DNA of 64,000 bases from Pleomorphomonas oryzae DSM 16300 (GTDB taxonomy: Bacteria; Pseudomonadota; Alphaproteobacteria; Rhizobiales; Pleomorphomonadaceae): NCBI RefSeq assembly GCF_000422965.1, contig NZ_AUHB01000019.1, forward strand, positions 1 to 64,000, given 5' to 3'. Each line of letters starts with the position of its first letter. Position 1 is the first letter of the stretch. The notes beneath the pieces were generated by a model, which saw only the letters and a list, made by a program, of their open reading frames with translations, searched no databases and was not told where the DNA came from. A program made the translations under genes and the position numbers. This document shows positions 52,586-61,416 of this stretch, one piece after another.

Positions 52586-53881
52586 ATGAAGAAATCTCTG
52601 CTAGCGGCGCTCGCCGCGGCCACGGCGCTTGGCTGCCTGCCGGTTGCCGCCGAGGATCTCATTACCAGCGATCGCGTCGGGCCCTCCGATGCGCCGAAGA
52701 AGATGGTGTTCCGCCTGACGGGCGACGGCCCGTCGAGCACCGATCCGACCTGGGCGGCCGGCTACTCCAAACTCTATACGCAGTTCATCAACAACCATCC
52801 CGGCTGGCAGCTCGAACTGCAGATGATGACCGGCGATATCAGTCAAGAGCAGGCGCGTATGCTGGAGCAGGCCAAGGCCGGCCATGCACCTGATTGCGCC
52901 GCCGTCGACAGCTTCGTACTGCCGCTGTTCAAGCAGGCCGGCGTGCTGAAGTCGCTATCGCCCTATTTCAAGAAGGAAGAGATCGACCAGCTGTTCCCGT
53001 TCGTCCGCGAAGGCGTAACCGGCAAGGACGGCCAGATCTATGCCTGGTGGTGGTCGACCGATCTTCGCGTGCTCTATCGCAACAAGGAAATCGTACCGAA
53101 CGAACCGGTGACCTGGGCTGACACCAAGGCGGCCGGCTTGAAGTCGGTCGAGGCCGGCATGGAAGGCATCCTGTTTAACGGCAGCCGCTACGAGGGAACC
53201 GCCTTCGACTGGCTCGGCAATTTCTGGGGTCAGGGTGGCAAGCTAGTCGATGATGCCGGTAAGCCGATCTTCGCGGACGCTGCCAACCGCGACAAGTTCG
53301 TCAAGGCCGTCAATTACTATCGCGACCTCGTCGAGTCCGGCGCCGCCCCCAAGCGCGTCACCACCATCGGCAACTATGATGACCTCAACGCCGCGGCTGT
53401 GGCAGGCACGACGGCGCTGTTCGTTGGCGGCAACTGGCAACTTCGCCAGCTGCAGAATTCCATGGACCCCGAAGAGTTTGCCAAGTGGACCTTCTCGATG
53501 CTGCCGGGCATCACGGCCGATCAGCGGTCGACCGGCACCGGCGGCTGGACGGTCGCGGCCTTCTCCTCGGATCCGGAAAAGGTTGAGATGTGCGCCGCGC
53601 TTGCCCGTGAGATCTATATGGGCCCGGCCAACGCGCTGCAGGAACAGCTGCCGACCCGCGCCGACCTCTATGACAAGTATGACGTCTTCAAGAGTGAGGC
53701 CAACCAGACCTTCGCCAAGGCTTTGAAGGTCGGCCAGGCCCGGCCCGGCGTGCTGATCTATCCGGAAATCTCCAACCAGATCCAGATCATGATGGGCAAG
53801 GTGCTGACCGGTGCCGCGGCGACCGACGCTGCCGTCGACGACGCTTACAAGGCATCGCTCGACGCCTACGCACGGCTCTGA
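52586..53881 (+). CDS. Extracellular sugar-binding protein of the mannosidase-linked ABC transporter
   Basis: A 431-residue periplasmic binding protein. The signal peptide is MKKSLLAALAAATALGCLPVAA with likely cleavage before EDLI; a Cys is present but the lipobox is poor. The mature part includes FINNHPGWQLELQMMTGD, AWWWSTDLRVLYRNKE, GTTALFVGGNWQL and GGWTVAAFSSDPEK. It belongs to the family 1 binding proteins of CUT1 transporters. GGGAGG precedes ATG 52586. The ligand is inferred to be a mannose-containing oligosaccharide, from the GH38 gene in the same operon. Confidence 0.9.
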   Translation: MKKSLLAALAAATALGCLPVAAEDLITSDRVGPSDAPKKMVFRLTGDGPSSTDPTWAAGYSKLYTQFINNHPGWQLELQMMTGDISQEQARMLEQAKAGHAPDCAAVDSFVLPLFKQAGVLKSLSPYFKKEEIDQLFPFVREGVTGKDGQIYAWWWSTDLRVLYRNKEIVPNEPVTWADTKAAGLKSVEAGMEGILFNGSRYEGTAFDWLGNFWGQGGKLVDDAGKPIFADAANRDKFVKAVNYYRDLVESGAAPKRVTTIGNYDDLNAAAVAGTTALFVGGNWQLRQLQNSMDPEEFAKWTFSMLPGITADQRSTGTGGWTVAAFSSDPEKVEMCAALAREIYMGPANALQEQLPTRADLYDKYDVFKSEANQTFAKALKVGQARPGVLIYPEISNQIQIMMGKVLTGAAATDAAVDDAYKASLDAYARL

Positions 53882-53887
53882 GCCTTT

Positions 53888-53990
53888 GCCGCCCGCCGTT
53901 CCTCCAGGCGGGCGGCACTTAGTGGGATAGTGGCTCACCAAGGCTCCGGAGCCACCCCGCCGCGGGCGGCCGCCCAATTTGGCGGCCGCC
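53888..53990. repeat. Cluster of GC-rich hairpins between binding-protein and permease genes
   Basis: In 143 bp there are three structures: GCCGCCCGCC/GGCGGGCGGC (53888-53897 and 53907-53916, 9-base loop); the palindrome GGCTCCGGAGCC (53942-53953); and two copies of the palindrome GGCGGCCGCC (53965-53974 and 53981-53990), 6 bases apart. No T-run follows. They probably set a higher level of binding protein than permease. Confidence 0.75.
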
Positions 53991-54024
53991 TTCGCTTCGC
54001 CGAACCCTTGAACCCGAGGTGCCC

Positions 54025-54954
54025 ATGTCCGCACGCGCCATGAGCTCGAGATTGCCTTTCGTTGGGGCTGCAGGCCGGCACAACCGCGTTCCATCTCCCT
54101 ATCCCTGGCTGATGCCGGTGATCCTGGTGATGGGGCTGTTTTATCTCTATCCGGTGATCGACGTTTTTCGTTACGCCTTCACCGATCTGACGCTGTTGGG
54201 CGGCGAGGGCCACTACACGCTTTCCACGTTCGCCAATGTTCTGACCCGTCCCGAGCTTCAGCAGATCGTCTGGGTGACCTTCATCTTCACCGCCGGCTCG
54301 GTGATCGGCCAGCAGCTCCTTGGCCTTGCCATGGCGCTGGTCGTTGTTCGCTCGGAAAACCGCCATCTGTTCGGCACGACCATCCTGAGGACTACCGCGC
54401 TGATTGCCTGGGTGGTGCCAGGTATCGCCGGCGGCATCATTTGGAAGATGCTGTTCAATGAGGCGCCGTTCGGCGGGCTCAACTCGCTGCTGCGCTTCGC
54501 CGGCATGGCGCCGGTTCAGTGGCTGTCCGACCCAGACGTCGTCATGTGGTCGGTTGTCCTCTCCAATATCTGGCGCGGTACCGCCTTCTCCATGGTCGTG
54601 ATGTACGCGGCGCTGAAGGCGATCGATCCCTCACTCTACGAGGCGGCCGAAGTGGATGGTGCCAACGGGCGTCAGCGGCTGTTCTTTGTGACGCTGCCAC
54701 AGCTGAGACCGGCCATCCTGGTCAACATGATCCTGATCACCATCCAGACGCTCAATACCTTCGACGCGATCATCTCGCTGACCGGCGGTGGGCCGGGCCG
54801 CGCCACTGAAGTGCTGTCGCTCTACACCTTCAATGTGGTGTTCCGGAATTATGACCTCGCGGCCGGCAGCGTGCTGTCGATCCTGATGCTGATCATCAGC
54901 CTCGGCTTGGCGCTCGTCTACGCTTCGTTCCTGCCGAAGGAGGAAAAGGCATGA
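54025..54954 (+). CDS. Sugar ABC transporter permease (MalF/UgpA type)
   Basis: A 309-residue permease with six helices. The EAA loop is YEAAEVDGANGRQRLFFVTLPQLRPA. The N-terminal cytoplasmic part is followed by LMPVILVMGLFYLYPVIDVF. ATG 54025 has GAGG five bases upstream; a GTG two codons before is possible. The end overlaps the next permease by ATGA. It forms the importer with the MalG-type partner. Confidence 0.93.
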   Translation: MSARAMSSRLPFVGAAGRHNRVPSPYPWLMPVILVMGLFYLYPVIDVFRYAFTDLTLLGGEGHYTLSTFANVLTRPELQQIVWVTFIFTAGSVIGQQLLGLAMALVVVRSENRHLFGTTILRTTALIAWVVPGIAGGIIWKMLFNEAPFGGLNSLLRFAGMAPVQWLSDPDVVMWSVVLSNIWRGTAFSMVVMYAALKAIDPSLYEAAEVDGANGRQRLFFVTLPQLRPAILVNMILITIQTLNTFDAIISLTGGGPGRATEVLSLYTFNVVFRNYDLAAGSVLSILMLIISLGLALVYASFLPKEEKA

Positions 54955-55793
54955 AACTCAGCACCCGCGATCGCCTCGGCGACATCCTGAGCTATGCCTT
55001 CATGGCCGTGATGTTCGTCTTCTTCTCTTGGCCATTGATCTGGCTGCTGTCCATGGCGCTCCGCACCCGCAAGGAAGTGTTCCTCGGCGTTGCCAGGCTG
55101 ATTCCTAAATACCCAACGCTCGAAAATTTCACGATGGTGCTGACCTCCAGCCAGTTCCCGGTCTACCTGATCAATGCGCTGAAACTGTCCTGCCTGTCCG
55201 CCGTCGGCTGTCTGATCATTGCCGCGCCCGCCGCCTATGCCTTCTCCCGCTTCGACTTCAAGGGTAAGGGCGCCTGGATGCTCGGCATCCTCGCCTTCCA
55301 GATGATCTCGCCGCTGGTCATCATGGTGCCGCTCTACCGCTACATGAGCCGGCTCGGCCTGATCGACAGCCACTTCGGCACCGTCATGGTCTACATCGCC
55401 CTCGGCGTGCCCATGGTTACCTGGCTGCTCAAGGGCTACATGGACGGCATTCCGAAAAGCCTTGATGAGGCAGCCCTGATCGACGGCTGCAACCGTCTCT
55501 CGGTGTTCATCCGCATCATCCTGCCGCTATCGACGCCCGGCGTCGCCTCGGCCTTCATCATAACCGTGATCGCCGGCTGGTCGCAGTTCCTGGTGCCCTT
55601 CCTGCTGATCACCAAGGACTCGCTGGTCCCAATCGGCGTCGGCATCTTCCAGTATGCCGGCACGCAGAATGCCAGCACCATCCAGGTTCTCGCCGCTGCC
55701 TGCCTGATCTCGGTGGTGCCTGCGATCATCGCCTTTCTCGCCCTGCAACGCCTGATCCTCAGCGCCATGACGGCCGGCGCCGTCAAAGGATAG
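54951..55793 (+). CDS. Carbohydrate ABC transporter permease (MalG type)
   Basis: A 280-residue permease with six helices and the EAA motif DEAALIDGCNRLSVFIRIILPLSTPG. It starts with ATG overlapping the stop of the other permease, indicating coupled translation. The GH38 mannosidase gene follows after about 50 bp. Confidence 0.93.
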   Translation: MKLSTRDRLGDILSYAFMAVMFVFFSWPLIWLLSMALRTRKEVFLGVARLIPKYPTLENFTMVLTSSQFPVYLINALKLSCLSAVGCLIIAAPAAYAFSRFDFKGKGAWMLGILAFQMISPLVIMVPLYRYMSRLGLIDSHFGTVMVYIALGVPMVTWLLKGYMDGIPKSLDEAALIDGCNRLSVFIRIILPLSTPGVASAFIITVIAGWSQFLVPFLLITKDSLVPIGVGIFQYAGTQNASTIQVLAAACLISVVPAIIAFLALQRLILSAMTAGAVKG

Positions 55794-55840
55794 GGCGGGC
55801 CAGCTTCGCTTCATTTCGTGGTTTGAATTGGATGTCTCCC

Positions 55841-58800
55841 ATGTCCCTGACCCTTGCCCAACGCCTCGATCGCCTCAAAGTCCGCGTCGCCGAACTGGAG
55901 TTCTGGAAGGTCCGCGAAACGGCGCCACTCGCTGCCATCACCTTCGAGGGTTCGGCCATCGAGATCGGCACCCCCTGGCCACGCAAGGACGGCGTCGTCC
56001 ACTTCGCGCTCGAAGGACAAGTGCCTGCCGGGTGGCCGCTTGCGGAGACCACACTTAGCCTCGATCTCGGCGGCGAAAGCCTGATCGCCGTTGCCTGCGA
56101 TGGCTGTGAGCCGATCTCCTACGGTCTCGACCCTTACCATCAGAGCTTCCCGCTCTCGGGACGCAGCTTCAAGGTAACCACGGAAACCGTGGCCCGCCTG
56201 CCGTTCGGCGAACCGGTGCGTCGTCCGCACGTCAACCGCGCCGAACTCCGGCTGTCCGAGCCGTCGGTCGAGGCGCTGTGGTTGCTGGTCACCCAGGTCA
56301 TCGAGGCGGTCAGCGTGCTCGAGGGCCACGATGTCGTGCCGCACCTGATCGCCGCCGCCGAGGATACTCTGCGCGGCCTCGACTGGCCGTCCTCGACAGC
56401 CGATTACATCGCCCGCACCGCCGGCAGCGAGGGCCAGCAGAAGATCTGGCAACTGCCCGAGCTCATTGACGCACCCGCCGCCCTCAACCAGGCAGAAAAG
56501 GCCGCCGTTGCTGCGGCTTACGACGCGCTGATCGCCCGCCTCGAAGCGCTGCAGCAGCGTTTCCCGCCGGAAGGCGAGATCGGACTCACCGGCCACGCCC
56601 ACATCGACCTTGCCTGGCTGTGGCCCTATGGCGAGACCCGCCGCAAGACCCGCCGTACATTCTCGACGGCGGTTTCGATGATGGAGGCGTCGCAGGATTT
56701 CCGCTTCAATCAATCGACGGCCCACTACTACGCGCAGGTAGCCGAGGATGACCCGGCACTGTTTGAAAAGATCGTCGAGCGGGTCCGCTCCGGCCAATGG
56801 GAAACGCTGGGTGGCAGTTGGGTCGAGCCCGATACCAACATGCCCACCGGCGAAAGCCTGACGCGCCAATATCTCTATGGCCAGCGCTTCTTCGAGAAGA
56901 CCTTCGGTATCCGCCATGACATCTGTTGGCAGCCCGACTGCTTCGGCTTCACCGGCGCCCTGCCGCAGCTTCTGAAACAAGCCGGCATCCGCAGCTTCTT
57001 CACCATCAAGGTCAACTGGTCGGAGACCAATCATATTCCGTCCGACCTGTTCTGGTGGGAGGGCCTCGACGGCAGCCGCGTGCTCGCCCACACCTTCGAC
57101 AATCCCATGCAGGGCTACAACGGCTTCGTCCGTCCGGATTGTCACGTTCCGACCTGGCGGAACTTCCGCGAGAAGGCGCTGCATCCGGAAACGCTGCTCT
57201 GCGTCGGCTATGGCGACGGCGGCGGTGGCCCGACGCCGGAAATGGTGGCCCGCGAAAAACAGCTGCGCGTCTTCCCGACGCTGCCGAAGGCGCGCTGGAC
57301 CCGCGTCAAGGATTTCTTCGACGGCGCCCATCATTCGGCCAAGGAAAAGAAGCTGTCGGTCTGGCAGGGCGAGATCTATCTCGAGCTGCATCGCGGCACG
57401 CTGACCAGCCAGAGCGTCGTCAAGCGCCTGCACCGCAAGGCCGAGCGCGCGCTAATCACCGCCGAGACCACCGCCTCGCTCGCCCATCTGCTTGGGGCGC
57501 CAAAGCCTGAAAGCCTCGAGCCGGCCTGGCGCACCGTTCTCAAGAACGAATTCCATGACATCCTACCGGGCTCGTCGATCCACGAGGTCTACGAGGATGC
57601 TGCCAAGGAACTCGGCGACGTGATCGATACCGGCCTCAAGGCGCAGGCGGCGGCGCTCGACGCCATCGCTGGCGCATTGCCCAAGGCGCCCGGTGAGCGC
57701 CTTCTGGTCGTCAACCCGTCGCTCGATGGGCGGCCGGTTCGGGTAACCCTCGACGATGGCACCGTGATCTCCTCGGCGGAAATACTGCCGCCACTTGCGG
57801 TCGCCGTGATCGATGCCGCCAGCCTGAAGCCGGCCGGTTCGCTGTCGGTCAGTCGCACGCATCTCGAAAACGACGTGTTGCGCGTGGCGCTTGCCGCCAA
57901 CGGCTGCATCGCTTCCATCCTGCACAAGCCGACCGGCCGCGAAGCGCTCGACGGCTATGGCAACCGCCTGATGGCCTATCCGGTCGACAAGCCACGCAAC
58001 TGGGACGCCTGGGACATCGAGGGCGACTATGCCGAGCGCGGCGAGGAGATCACCGATCTCCAGAGCCTTGAGGTCATCGAGCAAGGGCCGCACCGCGTCG
58101 CCGTCAAGCTGGTTCGCCGCTTCCGGTCCTCGACCATCACGCAGGTGCTCAGCCTTGCTGCCGGTGCCCGTCGCCTCGACATCAGGACCACCCTCGATTG
58201 GCACGACCGCCGCGTCTTCTTGAGAACGCTCACCGCCGTGAATGCCAAGAGCCGCAACGCCACGGCCGAGTGCGCCTATGGCATCGTCACCCGCCCGACC
58301 CACACCAACACGTCCTGGGATACGGCGATGTTCGAGGCGGCGGCTCATCGCTTCCTCGACCTTTCCGAGCCGGATTTCGGCGTGGCGCTGCTCAATGACG
58401 CCAAGTACGGCCACAGCGTCCACGAGAACGTGCTCGGCCTCAGCCTGCTGCGCTCGCCCATCTATCCCGATCCGCTGGCCGACGAAGGCGAGCAGACCTT
58501 CACCTACGCTTTGATGCCCCACGCCGGCCCTTGGCACGACGGTGGCGTTCGCGAGGAGGCCGACGATCTCAACCAACCCCTGCTGGTCCGGACAGTTTCC
58601 GGCCTAGCCCCTGGCCTCGTCCAGCCGGTCGTGGCCGAGGGCATCCCGGCAGCCCTGTCCGTCCTGAAACCCGCCGAGGAAGGCGAGGGTCTGGTCCTGC
58701 GCGTTTGGGAGCCGGCCGGCCGGCGCGGCGATTTCGGGCTTTCGCTCAAGGACGGTTGGACCATCGACAGACCGGTCACCATTCTCGAGGAGCCGATGGA

Positions 58801-58861
58801 TGTGCCGGAACGCGGCCTGAAGCCCTTCGAGGTGAAGAGCTGGCGACTTTGCAAGGCGTGA
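55841..58861 (+). CDS. GH38 family alpha-mannosidase
   Basis: About 1006 residues from ATG 55841; ATG 55832 is also possible, and neither has a strong ribosome-binding site. The N-terminal ancillary domain is followed by the catalytic domain with zinc ligands in TGHAHIDLAWLWPYGE and the nucleophile Asp in WQPDCFGFTGALPQLL (about residue 366). HIPSDLFWWEGLDGSRVLAH and NEFHDILPGSSIHEVYEDA are typical of bacterial/vacuolar-type GH38 enzymes. The C-terminal half is the GH38 beta domain. There is no signal peptide, so it cleaves imported alpha-mannosides in the cytoplasm. It is the last structural gene of its cassette. Confidence 0.93.
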   Translation: MSLTLAQRLDRLKVRVAELEFWKVRETAPLAAITFEGSAIEIGTPWPRKDGVVHFALEGQVPAGWPLAETTLSLDLGGESLIAVACDGCEPISYGLDPYHQSFPLSGRSFKVTTETVARLPFGEPVRRPHVNRAELRLSEPSVEALWLLVTQVIEAVSVLEGHDVVPHLIAAAEDTLRGLDWPSSTADYIARTAGSEGQQKIWQLPELIDAPAALNQAEKAAVAAAYDALIARLEALQQRFPPEGEIGLTGHAHIDLAWLWPYGETRRKTRRTFSTAVSMMEASQDFRFNQSTAHYYAQVAEDDPALFEKIVERVRSGQWETLGGSWVEPDTNMPTGESLTRQYLYGQRFFEKTFGIRHDICWQPDCFGFTGALPQLLKQAGIRSFFTIKVNWSETNHIPSDLFWWEGLDGSRVLAHTFDNPMQGYNGFVRPDCHVPTWRNFREKALHPETLLCVGYGDGGGGPTPEMVAREKQLRVFPTLPKARWTRVKDFFDGAHHSAKEKKLSVWQGEIYLELHRGTLTSQSVVKRLHRKAERALITAETTASLAHLLGAPKPESLEPAWRTVLKNEFHDILPGSSIHEVYEDAAKELGDVIDTGLKAQAAALDAIAGALPKAPGERLLVVNPSLDGRPVRVTLDDGTVISSAEILPPLAVAVIDAASLKPAGSLSVSRTHLENDVLRVALAANGCIASILHKPTGREALDGYGNRLMAYPVDKPRNWDAWDIEGDYAERGEEITDLQSLEVIEQGPHRVAVKLVRRFRSSTITQVLSLAAGARRLDIRTTLDWHDRRVFLRTLTAVNAKSRNATAECAYGIVTRPTHTNTSWDTAMFEAAAHRFLDLSEPDFGVALLNDAKYGHSVHENVLGLSLLRSPIYPDPLADEGEQTFTYALMPHAGPWHDGGVREEADDLNQPLLVRTVSGLAPGLVQPVVAEGIPAALSVLKPAEEGEGLVLRVWEPAGRRGDFGLSLKDGWTIDRPVTILEEPMDVPERGLKPFEVKSWRLCKA

Positions 58862-58914
58862 GGCCTCGCGCTAGTCTCGTCCCGTCCGCCGGTCTTCCGG
58901 CGGGCGGGGAGGGA

Positions 58915-60156
58915 ATGTCGGTGAGTTTTCTCGGATCGAACGCCGAACAAGCGGCCGTCAAGAACCGTCAACTGGTGCTCGCCGCCATTCATCGGGGCGC
59001 ACCGATTTCGCGTACCGAACTTGCCGCCCGCTGTGGCCTGACCAAGCAGGCCATCGCCCGCATCGTCGATCGTCTGGTCGACGACGGCCTGGTCATGGAG
59101 GCGCGCCGTCGGCATGGTCTCAGGGGGCAGCCGGCGATCGAGCTGGAGATCGATCCCGAGGGTATGTTCTCGGTTGGCGCCAACATCGACCGCGACCATC
59201 TTACCGTAGTGGTGGTCGATGCCACCGGCACTGTGCGTGGGCGTGTCCATCACGAGAAGAGCTTCATTCTCCCCGACGAGTTCATGGCACTGTTTTCCGA
59301 CGCGCTGTCGAGCTTCCGCCGCCGCAAGCTGGTGGACGAAGGGCGCCTCGCCGGCGTGGGTGTGGCGATCCCCGACTGGCTCGGTGAGATCGACGTCATC
59401 GGCCGTCCCTCCGCCTACGCCGCCTGGACCGATTTCGACCTGCGCGGTGCCGTCGAGGCGGTAACGCCGCATCCCGTCTTCATCGACAACGACGCCAATG
59501 CCGCCGCGCTGGGCGAGATCGACTACGGCCTTGGCACGGAGATCGGCAGTTTCTTCTATGTCCTCGCTAATGCCTGTGTCGGTGGAGCCTTGGTGATCGA
59601 CGGCGTCCGCCACAAGGGAGCGGGCGGCATCAACGGCGAGATCGGCTGCCTGCCGGTGCGAGAAGTCGATGCGAACGGCGCCGGCCGTATCCGCCAGTTC
59701 GGCGAGCTGTTCTCGATGTTTTTGCTCTACGATCATCTTCGTGCTCACGGCATCATCGTGCACACGCCTGCCGAACTCGCGGCGCTGGACGAGCGCGGTC
59801 GGGCACTGGTGTCCGCCTGGATCACACGCGCCGCCAGCTGGCTTGCTGAAGCGGTATCGCACATTGCGCTGATCGCCGATCCCGAGGCGGTGCTGATCGG
59901 CGGTCGCATGCCGGTGCGTCTCATCGATGAACTGATCGTCGAAGCGCAGAAGGAAATTCTGCGCGCTGGCCTGCCGCAGGTGACGCTGCATCGCGCCGTC
60001 TGCTCGGAGGATGCGGCAGCCCTCGGCGCGGCCGCCATGCCACTTGCTCACCGGCTGGGCCTGCCATCGGCCGATGCCGGACAGCTCAAGCGCGTGCCGC
60101 TGCGATCGGTCACGCCCGTGTCGCCACAGCCTCAGGCTGAGCCGGCGTCTCTCTGA
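58915..60156 (+). CDS. ROK family transcriptional regulator (NagC/XylR type)
   Basis: A 413-residue regulator. The N-terminal winged HTH (residues 20-75: LVLAAIHRGAPISRTELAARCGLTKQAIARIVDRLVDDGLV) is followed by a ROK domain. The sugar-kinase remnant keeps IDNDANAAALGEIDYG and GAGGINGEIG, but the phosphate loop reads VGANIDRDHLTVVV instead of D-x-G-G-T, and the CxCGxxGCxE zinc motif is absent, so kinase activity is unlikely. ATG 58915 has GGGGAGGGA upstream. It follows the GH38 gene by 53 bp and probably regulates that cassette. Its 3' end overlaps the convergent ROK gene. Confidence 0.9.
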   Translation: MSVSFLGSNAEQAAVKNRQLVLAAIHRGAPISRTELAARCGLTKQAIARIVDRLVDDGLVMEARRRHGLRGQPAIELEIDPEGMFSVGANIDRDHLTVVVVDATGTVRGRVHHEKSFILPDEFMALFSDALSSFRRRKLVDEGRLAGVGVAIPDWLGEIDVIGRPSAYAAWTDFDLRGAVEAVTPHPVFIDNDANAAALGEIDYGLGTEIGSFFYVLANACVGGALVIDGVRHKGAGGINGEIGCLPVREVDANGAGRIRQFGELFSMFLLYDHLRAHGIIVHTPAELAALDERGRALVSAWITRAASWLAEAVSHIALIADPEAVLIGGRMPVRLIDELIVEAQKEILRAGLPQVTLHRAVCSEDAAALGAAAMPLAHRLGLPSADAGQLKRVPLRSVTPVSPQPQAEPASL

Positions 60157-61252
60157 GCCGTCTGGGATCGGGCAACAGGAATTCGACGATCGGCAACAGA
60201 GCCGCGCCAAGGGCGACCCCGGATGCGGGCAGGGGCGATCGGCAGAGCGGCGGCATCCACGACGTGGTCGTCGGCCGGCCACCGACTGCCACCGGCGCGG
60301 CCAATGTTTCGGCAACCACCGCATCGATTGCGTCATCCGGCAGGTCGCCGCCGATCAGGATGAGGCCGGGCACCACCACGCCGGAAATCGCCACCACCGC
60401 GTCGAGCAGGTGGTCGGCTGCGTCGCGCGCCCAGTTGGCAAGGACCGCCTCGCGGTCGTCACCGGCGGCAATGGCAGCGTCGAGCCGGTCCGGCGACAGG
60501 CCCTCGGCCAGCGGGGCGCGATTCTGGCCGGTGCGCATGGCGCCGATGCCGCCGGCAAAGCCGTGCATGCCATGGAAAGGCCGGCCGCCGATCGACAGTC
60601 CAGCCCGAACGCCGGACCGGGTTACCAGAATACTGACGAAGCCGCCGTCGCGATCGCCGGCGCCGATCAGTCGCTCGGCGGTGGCGGCGGTGGCGCTGTC
60701 GGCATTGGCCAGCACGGTCAACGGTGCGAAAGCCTGACGCACCGCGTCGATGCTGACGCCGTCATCGGGCGACAAGGCGGCCCCGACGCCCAGCACTTCC
60801 GCCTCGGCCGGTTTCAGGGCAAGCAGCGCCTTTCCGGCATCGATCAACTCGCCCGGCGGCACATCGTGTCGCTCAGCGATGACATTGCCGGCCGCATCGA
60901 CCAGAACGGCCGTCGCCGCTCGCCGGGCCAGCCTTAGGCCGAGCGCTACGCAGCCCTCAGGCCGGATCATGAACTCGGTCACCGGATATCGGCTGGCACC
61001 GGATTGCCGGCGCGAGGTGAGGAGACCGCGTCCCTCAAGGCGCCTCAGGATGCCGGTGATCGCCGGCTCGGTCAGTCCGAGACGCTGAGAAAGATCGCGG
61101 CGGGTGAGAGGCCCCAAAACGCGCAGCAGTTCCAGCGCGATGCGGGAATTGTGATCGGCGATATCGCCGTGGTTGATGCCTGGGCCGTCCTTGATCGATG
61201 ACGGCGTTCGCCGAAGGCGCGTCGTCGCCGACCGATGATTTCCCGTCATCAT
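60110..61252 (-). CDS. ROK family transcriptional regulator (second)
   Basis: About 380 residues from the tandem ATG codons at 61252/61249, with AGGACGGA directly upstream. The N-terminal winged HTH is RIALELLRVLGPLTRRDLSQRLGLTEPAITGILRRLEGRGLL. The ROK-like domain is degenerate: no D-x-G-G-T loop (LGLRLARRAATAVLVDAAG) and no zinc motif; HGMHGFAGGIGAM and VVPGLILIGGDLP are the recognisable parts. It is divergent from the ribokinase gene by about 165 bp and is the likely regulator of it. It overlaps the previous ROK gene tail-to-tail by 47 bp. Confidence 0.85.
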   Translation of the reverse strand: MMTGNHRSATTRLRRTPSSIKDGPGINHGDIADHNSRIALELLRVLGPLTRRDLSQRLGLTEPAITGILRRLEGRGLLTSRRQSGASRYPVTEFMIRPEGCVALGLRLARRAATAVLVDAAGNVIAERHDVPPGELIDAGKALLALKPAEAEVLGVGAALSPDDGVSIDAVRQAFAPLTVLANADSATAATAERLIGAGDRDGGFVSILVTRSGVRAGLSIGGRPFHGMHGFAGGIGAMRTGQNRAPLAEGLSPDRLDAAIAAGDDREAVLANWARDAADHLLDAVVAISGVVVPGLILIGGDLPDDAIDAVVAETLAAPVAVGGRPTTTSWMPPLCRSPLPASGVALGAALLPIVEFLLPDPRRLRETPAQPEAVATRA

Positions 61253-61416
61253 TCCGTCCTTGGCACCGCTCTCCGCCCGTCCGAAATGTTGCTTTCCGGG
61301 TGGATATCCTAGCGATACAACGATGCCGCCCGAAAGCAAAGTTCCGCCGTTTCCCAATGCCCTTAGGTGCTTCCAGCTCTTGTCTTCCGGTTGCTTCCTG
61401 CCCTCTGGAGATTGTC

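Noticed and set aside
55811-57433. A 540-codon open frame antisense to the GH38 gene
   Set aside because: The sense strand has all catalytic motifs of GH38. The antisense product has no domain.
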